Positions 23,280-30,303 of a stretch of DNA of 35,618 bases are shown one piece after another (position 1 is the stretch's first letter; the number at the start of each line of letters is the position of its first letter). Made by a program: the position numbers and the translations under genes. Source of the DNA: Acidobacteriota bacterium. Lineage in GTDB: Bacteria; Acidobacteriota; Terriglobia; Bryobacterales; Bryobacteraceae. The stretch covers positions 1 through 35,618 of the forward strand of contig JACQDF010000073.1 in assembly GCA_016201205.1 (NCBI GenBank), written 5' to 3'. The notes under the pieces were generated by a model, which did no database searches, was not told the DNA's origin, and worked only from the letters and a program-made list of their open reading frames with translations.

Positions 23280-24464
23280 TTGGCGCGCAGGAAAATCGGC
23301 ATCCTCACGGGGGGCGGCGACGTCCCCGGCCTGAACTCGGTGATCAAGGGCGTCGTGTATCGCGGCAGCGAGATCGGCTGTGACGTGCTGGGAATCCGGC
23401 TCGGCTGGCAGGGCCTGACGCACCTGAACCTCGACGATCCGGAGAACGCCAACCACTCCACCATCACACTGAACCGCGACAACACCCGCACGATCGACCG
23501 TACGGGAGGAACCGTGCTGCATACGTCGCGGACGAATCCCTCGCAAATGAAGATCCTGCCGCCGCATCTCAACCCCGCGGACGTGCCTAAGAAGGAGAAG
23601 ACCAAAGACGGGGTCACCACCACGGTCTATGACTTGACCTCGCGGGTGTTAAAGAATCTCGAGCGGCTCGAGATCGACTATCTGATTGCGATCGGCGGCG
23701 ACGATACGCTCAGTTACGCGGCCAGGCTGTCGAACGAGGGCGTCAAGGTGATCGCCATTCCGAAGACGATGGATAACGACGTCCGCAACACGGAGTATTG
23801 CGTTGGCTTCTCGACCGCCATCACCCGCGCCATGGACGCCATCCAGCGGCAGCGCAGCACGGTCGGCTCGCATGAGCGCATCGGCATTTTCCGCGTCTTC
23901 GGCCGCGATGCCGGTTACACCGCTCTCTACACCGCCTACGTCACCTCCATCCGGTGCGCCATCCCGGAGTACCAGTTCGATCTGGAGAAGATGATTGACC
24001 TCCTGGTGCAGGAAAAGCGCGATATGGCGAGCAACTACAGCCTGGTGGTCCTCAGCGAGGGCGCACAATGGAAAGGCTACCACGTCAAGCTATACGGCGA
24101 ACCGGACGCTTACGGCCACCGCAAGAAGATGAGCGTGGCGGAAGATTTCAGCGATGAGGTCAGGAAACGCACCGGCGAAGGGACGCTGGTCAGCGACCTC
24201 GCCTACGATCTGCGCTCGGGCGAGGCGGACTTCGTGGACAAGATGGTCGCCACTACCTTCGGCAACATGGCTCTCGATTGCATTCTGGCGAACAAGTTCG
24301 GCGTGATGATGGCCATCGAAAACGGCTGCTATGCCACCGTGCCCATCCCGGATCCGGCGCTGGGCCCGCGCCAGGTCGACGTCGAGACCATGTATAACGT
24401 CAGCCGCTACCGGCCCAATTACGCCGGCAAGGCCGGATTGCCGATCTTCCTGACGCGTCCGTGA
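23280..24464 (+). CDS. 6-phosphofructokinase, probably pyrophosphate-dependent
   Basis: A 394-residue phosphofructokinase. GILTGGGDVPGLN (7-19) binds the phosphoryl donor, IGGDDTL (138-144) has Asp where ATP enzymes have Gly (GGDG), and PKTMDND (161-167) has the Lys typical of PPi enzymes, with the catalytic Asp. FRVFGRDAGYTALYTA and SEGAQW follow. Together these favour PPi over ATP as donor; activity is fructose-6-phosphate to fructose-1,6-bisphosphate, reversible with PPi. A TGA at 23274 forces a TTG start at 23280, with GAGG about 11 bases upstream. The sequence before the gene is the duplicated PQQ upstream region, so its promoter must lie there or within the cassette. Confidence 0.88.
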   Translation: MARRKIGILTGGGDVPGLNSVIKGVVYRGSEIGCDVLGIRLGWQGLTHLNLDDPENANHSTITLNRDNTRTIDRTGGTVLHTSRTNPSQMKILPPHLNPADVPKKEKTKDGVTTTVYDLTSRVLKNLERLEIDYLIAIGGDDTLSYAARLSNEGVKVIAIPKTMDNDVRNTEYCVGFSTAITRAMDAIQRQRSTVGSHERIGIFRVFGRDAGYTALYTAYVTSIRCAIPEYQFDLEKMIDLLVQEKRDMASNYSLVVLSEGAQWKGYHVKLYGEPDAYGHRKKMSVAEDFSDEVRKRTGEGTLVSDLAYDLRSGEADFVDKMVATTFGNMALDCILANKFGVMMAIENGCYATVPIPDPALGPRQVDVETMYNVSRYRPNYAGKAGLPIFLTRP

Positions 24465-25099
24465 GAGCCTGGCTGGCCAAGTTGTTCCGCGCATCCACTT
24501 CCCGGACGTCCTTGCACGAGATCCGCCGCAGCTTCGATGAAGCCTCTGGTGACGAGGAGCATTTCCCTTCCACCATTGATCCGCGCATTTATCATGTGCG
24601 GTTGATCCTCGATCATTTCGGAGAGCTGGCCGGCAAGCGTGTGCTGGATGCCGGCTGCGGAAAAGGCCGCTTTGCGCGCGTGCTGAAAGAGCGGCATCCG
24701 GCCGCCGGCCTGGTCGCGTTCGATCTGTCGCTGGCGATGTTGCGTTTCGTTCCCCAAGCCGTCTCCGTTTGCTCCGGGACCATGACCGCGCTGCCGTTTG
24801 CATCAGAATCGTTCGACTGCGTCTACGCGACCGAGTCCCTCGAGCATGCCGTGGATATCGAGACGGCGGTTCAGGAGCTGTGCCGCGTGCTCAAGCCGGC
24901 CGGGCGGCTCGTCATCATCGACAAGAACGTCGAGCAATGGGGGCGCCTCAAGACGCCGCATTGGGAAAAATGGTTTCGCCGGGAGGAGCTCGAGCGACTG
25001 CTGAGGCGCGATTGCCGCGACGTGACCAGCCGGTTGATCAGCTACTGGGAAGACGTCGAGCCCGACGGCTTGTTTGTCGCATGGCTTGCCGTGAAGTAA
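24461..25099 (+). CDS. Class I SAM-dependent methyltransferase
   Basis: A 212-residue methyltransferase: RVLDAGCGKGRFARVL (motif I, 60-75), VAFDLSLAML, GTMTALPFASESFDCVYATE (motif IV region) and ELCRVLKPAGRLVIIDKN, the UbiE/Methyltransf_11 layout. The N-terminus has a short basic lead. A GTG start overlaps the pfk stop (GTGA), so it is co-translated with pfk. The substrate is unknown; such enzymes often act on quinones, lipids or sugars. It converges with the sulfatase gene 6 bp downstream. Confidence 0.82.
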   Translation: MRAWLAKLFRASTSRTSLHEIRRSFDEASGDEEHFPSTIDPRIYHVRLILDHFGELAGKRVLDAGCGKGRFARVLKERHPAAGLVAFDLSLAMLRFVPQAVSVCSGTMTALPFASESFDCVYATESLEHAVDIETAVQELCRVLKPAGRLVIIDKNVEQWGRLKTPHWEKWFRREELERLLRRDCRDVTSRLISYWEDVEPDGLFVAWLAVK

Positions 25100-25105
25100 G
25101 CGCTG

Positions 25106-26590
25106 CTACAGCGCGTACTTGTCCGCTTCGCTCGCTCTCCCCGCCAGCCGCGGATCCCCTCCGGTCTCCTTCAGCAAGCGCTCCATCCGCTCCTGAAGCC
25201 CCTCCACCAGCTTCTTTGTCTCCTCATTCCGGATGTGATTCACATACCGCCCGCGCATCCGCCATCCGATGCGCGCCTCCGCCAGCAGATTGTTCACCTG
25301 CTCCGGATCCTTGCTGATGTCGTACAGCTCGGGAATGTCCCACACGCCCGGATAGTGCATCAGGCTGTGTGTCTGGGTGCGCAGTCCCACAATCGTCGGT
25401 GTGTATGGAAAGTCCTGCTCCCAGGCGTAGTGATACAGAAACTCGCGCCGCCAGGTCTCCGGCATGCGCCCGCCGGCCATGGGCAGCAGCGACTGCCCCA
25501 TCATCGACGGCGGCGCCTTGACGCCCGCCGCCTCGAGAAACGTCGGCGCGATATCCAGATTCAGCGCCATCGGGTCCACCACCCGCCCCGAGGTCCCAAA
25601 CAGCGCCGGGCAGTGGGCCAGCATCGGCACGCGAATCGACGGCTCATACATCGCGCGTTTGTCGATCAGCCCGTGCTCGCCCCACAGGTACCCGTTGTCT
25701 CCCATGTAGACGATGAGCGTATCGTTCACCAGACCGCGCGACTCCAGTTCGCTGAACACCTGCCCGACGCTTTCGTCAATCCCGATCAGGCACTGGCAAT
25801 ACCGCCGGTAGTGCACATCGAACGGCTCATCGGAATCGAGCATCCCGTCGACGCCGTGCCGTGTCGCGCGCCGCCTTCGCACCCACTCCGGCCACTGCTG
25901 GTAATACTCCTGCTTGTAGAGCATCGTCTTTGGACGCGGCACGCTCATCCCCTCGAACAGCCGAGCGTGCCGCTGGGGAGGCACGAACGGCGAATGCACC
26001 GCTTTGTGCGACAGGTACACGCAAAACGGCCGCGACGCATTGTCGCGAATAAACCGCAGCGCCTCTTCCGTCAGGATGTCGGTCATGTTCCCCTGCACGC
26101 GCTGCCGCGTGCCGTTGCGGTTCACTTCCGGATTCGCATACTCGCCCTGGCCGCGGAAACTCAACCAGTGCCCGAAGCCCGGCTGCGGCGCGTCGCTGTC
26201 CCCGCCCATGTGCCACTTGCCGATAAACGCCGTGCGGTATCCGTTCTGCCGCAGCAACTGCGCGAACGTCGGAATCCTTGGATCAAGCGGGCTGAAGTTG
26301 TCCGAGATCTTGTGCTGGTGCAAATACTGGCTGGTCAGAATTGTGGCCCGGCTCGGCGAGCACAGCGAGCTGGTCACAAACGCGTTGCGGAAATGCACAC
26401 CCCGCAGCGCCATCCGGTCCAGATGCGGCGTGTGCCCCTTCAACCACGGATGTCCGAGCGCGCCGGTGAAATCGAAGCGGTGATCATCCGCCAGAATGAA
26501 TACGATGTTGCGCCGCGCGGGCTGTGCCCGCACTGCCGGAGCCGCCGTCAGAGCGCCTCCTGCTGCCTGGAGAAAAGTCCGCCGATGCAT
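25106..26590 (-). CDS. Exported sulfatase (FGly type)
   Basis: A 494-residue arylsulfatase-family enzyme with a Tat leader (MHRRTFLQAAGGALTAAPAV). The metal-binding ADDH is at 34-37. The sequence C77-S-P-S-R81 supplies the cysteine converted to formylglycine. FIGKWHMG, YLSHKAVHSPF and YMGDNGYLWGEHGLIDKR hold further metal and sulfate ligands. It resembles mucin- or heparan-type sulfatases that release sulfate from polysaccharides, but the substrate cannot be assigned. No maturase (sulfatase-modifying factor or anSME) is in the window. It is divergent from the YVTN lipoprotein gene with 30 bp between starts. Confidence 0.9.
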   Translation of the reverse strand: MHRRTFLQAAGGALTAAPAVRAQPARRNIVFILADDHRFDFTGALGHPWLKGHTPHLDRMALRGVHFRNAFVTSSLCSPSRATILTSQYLHQHKISDNFSPLDPRIPTFAQLLRQNGYRTAFIGKWHMGGDSDAPQPGFGHWLSFRGQGEYANPEVNRNGTRQRVQGNMTDILTEEALRFIRDNASRPFCVYLSHKAVHSPFVPPQRHARLFEGMSVPRPKTMLYKQEYYQQWPEWVRRRRATRHGVDGMLDSDEPFDVHYRRYCQCLIGIDESVGQVFSELESRGLVNDTLIVYMGDNGYLWGEHGLIDKRAMYEPSIRVPMLAHCPALFGTSGRVVDPMALNLDIAPTFLEAAGVKAPPSMMGQSLLPMAGGRMPETWRREFLYHYAWEQDFPYTPTIVGLRTQTHSLMHYPGVWDIPELYDISKDPEQVNNLLAEARIGWRMRGRYVNHIRNEETKKLVEGLQERMERLLKETGGDPRLAGRASEADKYAL

Positions 26591-26620
26591 GCGTTACGGA
26601 TTGTACTACGATGTCCGCAT

Positions 26621-27994
26621 ATGCATCGACTCATCTGTCCCATGCTGCTGCTTCTGGCCGCCTGCTCCCGCCCCGATCCCGCCTCTGAACAGGCCCGCCT
26701 CGAACGAGAGTTCGAACAAACCATGACCGGCGCCACCCTCGCCGGCAAGTTCTCTCTCGGCAGCCGCGTCGCGGAGGACCGCTACACCATCTCGAAAGCA
26801 AGCAAACTGCGCGGCGACCTCTGGATCATCCAGACCCGCATTCAGTATGGCAAGCGCGATGTCACCGTGCCTGTCCCGGTCGCCGTCAAGTGGGCCGGCG
26901 ACACGCCCGTCATCATGCTCACCGACGCCGGCATCCCTGGCCTCGGCACGTACACCGCCCGCGTCGTCATCTACCGCGGCCAGTACGCCGGCACCTGGAG
27001 CGCCAAGGATCACGGCGGCCAGATGTGGGGCACGGTGACGCGCGCCTCCGGCGGGCGGCAGCAGTCCACCTCCGCCCGATTCCTCGCCGTCGTCGAAAAA
27101 ATCGCCGGCAAGGTCGGCTTCTACGACGCCTCCGGCGTCCGGGTCGCCGAAGCCAAAGTGGGCACGCATCCGCACGAAATCGTCCTCTCGCCCGACCGCC
27201 GCTATGCGTATGTTTCCGACAACGGCATCCTCTGGATGACCGAGCCGGGCGAAGGGGGCAACACCATCTCGATCCTTGACCTCGAGACGCGCCAGAAAGC
27301 CGGCGTCATCTCGCTTGGCAATTACCGCCGCCCTCACGGAATGGACGTCGATCCCGGAACCGGCCGCATAGTCTCGACCATCGAGAACCCGGACGGCCTC
27401 CTGCTGATCGATCCCGCCCAGCGCAAAGTGATCCGCAAGTACGACGTGCAGGGCGAAGATCCGCATATGGTGCTGCTCGACGCCAAAGCTGAGTATGCAT
27501 ACGTCAGCAACACCGCCACACATACACTCGCCGCCGTCCATCTGGAATCCGGCAAGGTGAAGCTCATCCCGGTTGACAAGCGCCCTCAGGGCGCCACGCT
27601 GTCAACAGACGGCCGCCTTTTGTACCTGACCTGCTCCGACGGTAACTCCATCGTCATCATCGACACCGAAAAGAAGGAGCGCATTGGCTCCATCGCCACC
27701 GGCAAAGGTCCTGGCCGCGTGGTCCTCGCTCCCGACGGCAAGACGCTGGTCTACAATCTCCAGCCCGGGGAAGCCGCCGGCTTCGCCGACATCGCCTCCC
27801 GCAAGGAAACATCGACCATCCCTCTCGGGGGCCGCCCTCTGTCTCTTACCATGTCCCCGGATGGCCAATACGCGTACGCCGGCATCCAGGATCAGGACAA
27901 GGTGATCGTGATCTCGGTGGCGGAGCGCAAGATCGTGCAGACCATCGCGACGCCGCCCAAGTCCGGCCCCGACCCCGCTCTGCCCCTGCCGTAG
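26621..27994 (+). CDS. Lipoprotein with YVTN-type beta-propeller
   Basis: A 457-residue lipoprotein: signal MHRLICPMLLLLAAC with lipobox Cys15. Residues about 20-165 form an unassigned domain (FSLGSRVAEDRYTISKASKL, IPGLGTYTARVVIYRGQYAG). The rest is a cytochrome-cd1/YVTN-like propeller with blades such as EIVLSPDRRYAYVSDNG, ATLSTDGRLLYLTCSDGNS and LTMSPDGQYAYAGIQDQDKV. The ATG at 26621 is used; the open frame further upstream is antisense of the sulfatase. The last 88 bases of the coding region belong to a 105-bp direct repeat whose second copy is at 29063-29167, the other side of a toxin-antitoxin relic. The product itself looks complete. Confidence 0.82.
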   Translation: MHRLICPMLLLLAACSRPDPASEQARLEREFEQTMTGATLAGKFSLGSRVAEDRYTISKASKLRGDLWIIQTRIQYGKRDVTVPVPVAVKWAGDTPVIMLTDAGIPGLGTYTARVVIYRGQYAGTWSAKDHGGQMWGTVTRASGGRQQSTSARFLAVVEKIAGKVGFYDASGVRVAEAKVGTHPHEIVLSPDRRYAYVSDNGILWMTEPGEGGNTISILDLETRQKAGVISLGNYRRPHGMDVDPGTGRIVSTIENPDGLLLIDPAQRKVIRKYDVQGEDPHMVLLDAKAEYAYVSNTATHTLAAVHLESGKVKLIPVDKRPQGATLSTDGRLLYLTCSDGNSIVIIDTEKKERIGSIATGKGPGRVVLAPDGKTLVYNLQPGEAAGFADIASRKETSTIPLGGRPLSLTMSPDGQYAYAGIQDQDKVIVISVAERKIVQTIATPPKSGPDPALPLP

Positions 27995-28011
27995 GGGAAC
28001 GTTGGCCGGCG
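27907..28011. repeat. 105-bp direct repeat, copy A
   Basis: It covers the last 88 bases of the YVTN lipoprotein gene (including TAG) and 17 bases after it. It matches 29063-29167 over all 105 positions with only two differences (27949 G/A and 27961 G/A). Similarity stops sharply at both ends. Confidence 0.95.
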
Positions 28012-28197
28012 CTGTCCGGCTAGTCTGGTCTTCTTGAAGCTGTTCGAGCCAACGCATCGCGATGATCTGACCGCTCTCCTGCTCGCCGTTGGGCTGAAGA
28101 CCGGACTTCGGTCTATCCGGGAGCAGCGACCCCGGAGCACAATTCGAACGGCGTAACCGTTGAGCACAACGCGGGTAGATTACGGTAAACTCAGGTC

Positions 28198-28380
28198 ATG
28201 GCGAAAGTCGTCGATCCGCGCAGGCGTCCCGAGCCGGGAATCACTATTCCCGGACTCAAGCCACCGGTGCGAGATTTCACGCCTGTTGACGACGGTGATC
28301 CCTCCGAAGTGGACGCCTTCAATCAGATGATCCGCGAGCTTCGCGATCAGAACCCCGCCGCCCAACCAGAACCGAAGTGA
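28198..28380 (+). CDS. Small antitoxin-like protein upstream of a PIN gene
   Basis: A 60-residue, Pro- and Asp-rich protein (MAKVVDPRRRPEPGITIPGL..., C-terminal DAFNQMIRELRDQNPAAQPE with one predicted helix). No named domain is recognised. Its role is inferred from position: its TGA overlaps the GTG of a VapC-like PIN gene (GTGA), the usual antitoxin-toxin coupling. It could wrap the toxin with its C-terminal helix like other VapB-type tails. A weak AGG precedes the ATG. Confidence 0.5.
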   Translation: MAKVVDPRRRPEPGITIPGLKPPVRDFTPVDDGDPSEVDAFNQMIRELRDQNPAAQPEPK

Positions 28381-28680
28381 ATGTTCTTCTGCTGGACACC
28401 AACGTTGTGTCCGTGCGCTTCAATAAGAGCCATTCCCTGCGACCAGCATGCATCGAGGCCGTCGCTGGACGGCAACTGGTAATTTCGTTCATGAGCCTCG
28501 CCGAACTGCTGCTCTGACCGGCCGCGAACAACTGGGGCGCATCCCGTCGCGCCGCTCTGGAAACGCACCTCAGACGCCTGGATCGCATCGACTGCCCTGC
28601 AATGGCGCATTCCCATGGTGACAGCCGATTTTCGGGACTACGAGGTGATTGACGACCTCGAAGTCGTACCCATTCGGTAA
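28377..28680 (+). pseudogene. VapC-like PIN-domain toxin, inactivated
   Basis: From GTG 28377 the frame reads VNVLLLDTNVVSVRFNKSH (first PIN acidic residue in LDTN), then VISFMSLAELLL (second acidic residue in SLAEL). An in-frame TGA at 28515-28517 follows, at codon 47, where relatives usually have Trp or Gly. The frame then continues with ALETHLRRLDRIDCPA. The C-terminus VTADFRDYEVIDDLEVVPIR is in another frame and ends at TAA 28678-28680. The central segment with the conserved ND-x-WIAA block is missing, so there is both a nonsense change and a deletion with frameshift. The ribonuclease cannot be active. Confidence 0.7.
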
Positions 28681-28740
28681 GCCCGCAGTTCAACTCGCGC
28701 GCCTGGTCGCCATGGGGCGGGCAAATCTGTTGCGGCCTGC

Positions 28741-28869
28741 CTCGCCGCCGAATCGGCGAACCTAAGAAGTAAATGGTTTCCCTATCGTCTGGGCAGCCGC
28801 GCGTTTGGACACGGGGACGGCCCCAGCGCGCAGCGCTACATTCAGTTGGGCGTCAAGCTGTTCTGGTGA
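28741..28869 (+). pseudogene. C-terminal scrap of a TonB-dependent receptor-like gene
   Basis: The frame ending TGA at 28867 encodes WFPYRLGSRAFGHGDGPSAQ then RYIQLGVKLFW. A terminal beta-strand of the form RxIQ(L/F)G(L/V)K(L/F)xF/W closes the barrel of the large acidobacterial carboxypeptidase-regulatory/TonB-type outer membrane proteins, and the final aromatic residue is the outer-membrane signature. Only some 30-40 residues are recognisable; nothing of the barrel remains upstream. Confidence 0.45.
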
Positions 28870-28953
28870 ACGGCGTGCCTTGACCTGGCGCCCGCCGGGC
28901 GCCGGCGGATCAACTCTGTGATCCCGAAGCCGCGATGCAGGTAACTGTCCGGA

Positions 28954-29046
28954 TCAAGCCGGCTCGGGTATCCGAACGATCTGGCCGGGCTTGATCGACT
29001 GCAGCACTTCCAAAATCGCATCGACCACTGGCAGCAGGTCTTCCAT
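28954..29046 (-). CDS. Possible 30-residue ORF
   Basis: ATG 29046 with AGGA eight bases upstream opens a short frame: MEDLLPVVDAILEVLQSIKP, then GQIVRIPEPA. The amphipathic helix pattern and GQIVRIP (reminiscent of a LysM end) look non-random, but no family is recognised. It may be a small protein or a fragment; it sits just inside the right repeat copy. Confidence 0.3.
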   Translation of the reverse strand: MEDLLPVVDAILEVLQSIKPGQIVRIPEPA

Positions 29047-29062
29047 CTGATTCGTCCTGGCA

Positions 29063-29167
29063 CGTGATCTCGGTGGCGGAGCGCAAGATCGTGCAGACCA
29101 TCGCAACGCCGCCCAAATCCGGCCCCGACCCCGCTCTGCCCCTGCCGTAGGGGAACGTTGGCCGGCG
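29063..29167. repeat. 105-bp direct repeat, copy B
   Basis: Second copy of 27907-28011, two mismatches in 105 bp. It contains the tail of the YVTN lipoprotein frame without the rest of that gene, followed by 41 bp before the end of the DUF2293 gene, and so marks the old boundary between those two genes. Confidence 0.95.
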
Positions 29168-29208
29168 GCCCGATAGGTGTAATCGAACGGCGTTTGGGTT
29201 GATGAGAA

Positions 29209-30297
29209 CTATGCGTCTGGGACCTTGCACGCCGTGCCGGGGCCCCATTCGGTCAGCACATTCGTCACGCGGTCCCGGACGGTTTTGCGCGCATCAAGCC
29301 GGTCCGCTCCCTGCATCAACAGCGTGTCGTACTCGGTGTGGTTGTGACGGATGGCAGCGGTCACGGCGAGCCGCAGGGCTTCCTCGTCCAGTGCACGTCC
29401 GGCGGCGGACCTGCCCACGCGCCCGCTGCCGCGTTCGGCGGTGTGACGCGCAATGGCCCGCGCTTCGCCCGGCGGGCAGCGCGGATACAACTCGAGAATC
29501 CGTTCCGTCATCCGGCCGGCGAGCGCCGTATCCTCCACGGTCCGTCTTTCGGCGTCGCGCAAGCGCCGGCGCAGGCGCACCTCCTCGTCCTCCAGGCATT
29601 CCTCTTCGGCTTGTTCGAGCGCCGCCTGCTCCACCAGCAGCCCCTGCCGCTCGTAACGGCCGCGCGCGCGGCTGAAACGCACCACAACGGCTCTCAGGGC
29701 GCTGTACTTGCCGGCGCGCCTTGTCAGCGCCGCATCGCCGCTGGGCAGATACACCAGGTGGCCGAGATCCGCGCACGCCAGGCACAGCGGTGCGCTGCCT
29801 TCCATCGTCAGAAAGCTGGTGCGCGGCAGCTCCTCGCCGCATTCGCTGCACTTGGAATTGTGGAGAATCAGGAAGGCAACGATCTCCTTGGGCGCTGAAG
29901 CTTTCTCCAGCAGCTTCTGCTGCTTCTTCTCTGATAACTCCGTCGAGACGTAATGAGTGCGGTAGGCGCGCTCGATATCCTCGTCTCCGCTGACGCTGAA
30001 CTGAAGCGGGCGGCGCGTGCCGCCTCGTCCCTGGGTCATGTAGACTGTCTCGCTCGGCTTCAGCCCCCGCTCGGAGGCCCACTGCCGCAACAGCTTCATG
30101 GCCTCACTGAGCTTGTTCAGGTTGCAGTGCACGACTCTCTCGAGCTGGGGTATTTGTCCCCGGCGCCATCCTTCCAGATCGCGAGGCGAAAGCAGATTCA
30201 TGCCCACCAGCACATCGATCGCGCTTACATACTTCTGGCGATCGAGTGCCTGTTCGGCCGCGGCGCGCACACGCTCGCCGGCGTCACGTCCTGGCAT
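29209..30297 (-). CDS. DUF2293 domain protein with zinc ribbon
   Basis: A 362-residue protein. The N-terminal part (KYVSAIDVLVGMNLLSPRDL, RGLKPSETVYM) precedes a Cys4 zinc-ribbon-like element, C150-x2-C153 and C172-x2-C175, then HLVYLPSGDAALTRRAGKYS and VVRFSRARGRYERQGLLVE. The C-terminus from about 265 (ELYPRCPPGEARAIARHTAE, GSGRVGRSAAGRALD) is the DUF2293 domain. Function is unknown; zinc ribbon plus basic segments suggest nucleic-acid binding. It lies 6 bp downstream of the ExeA-like ATPase gene and is likely cotranscribed with it. Confidence 0.85.
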   Translation of the reverse strand: MPGRDAGERVRAAAEQALDRQKYVSAIDVLVGMNLLSPRDLEGWRRGQIPQLERVVHCNLNKLSEAMKLLRQWASERGLKPSETVYMTQGRGGTRRPLQFSVSGDEDIERAYRTHYVSTELSEKKQQKLLEKASAPKEIVAFLILHNSKCSECGEELPRTSFLTMEGSAPLCLACADLGHLVYLPSGDAALTRRAGKYSALRAVVVRFSRARGRYERQGLLVEQAALEQAEEECLEDEEVRLRRRLRDAERRTVEDTALAGRMTERILELYPRCPPGEARAIARHTAERGSGRVGRSAAGRALDEEALRLAVTAAIRHNHTEYDTLLMQGADRLDARKTVRDRVTNVLTEWGPGTACKVPDA

Positions 30298-30303
30298 ACT
30301 CAG

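Larger units (their letters stand above)
28012..29062. mobile_element. Insert with toxin-antitoxin relic, between 105-bp direct repeats
   Basis: About 1.05 kb enclosed by two copies of the 3' end of the YVTN lipoprotein gene. It holds an intact antitoxin-like gene, a broken PIN-toxin gene, the last codons of an outer-membrane receptor gene and a tiny minus-strand ORF. The first 186 bases (28012-28197) show no recognisable gene; a short hairpin AGACCG/CGGTCT is at 28098-28114. No transposase or inverted repeat is seen. A GGCGCCC/GGGCGCC hairpin at 28887-28903 has no T-run. Boundaries follow from the repeat edges. Confidence 0.65.

Noticed and set aside
25235..26620. N-terminal extension of the YVTN lipoprotein across the sulfatase gene
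   Set aside because: Antisense of an intact sulfatase; a lipoprotein signal peptide begins at 26621.
28887..28903. GGCGCCC/GGGCGCC hairpin as an intrinsic terminator
   Set aside because: The stem is perfect but no T-run follows on either strand; self-complementary GC words are expected by chance in such DNA.
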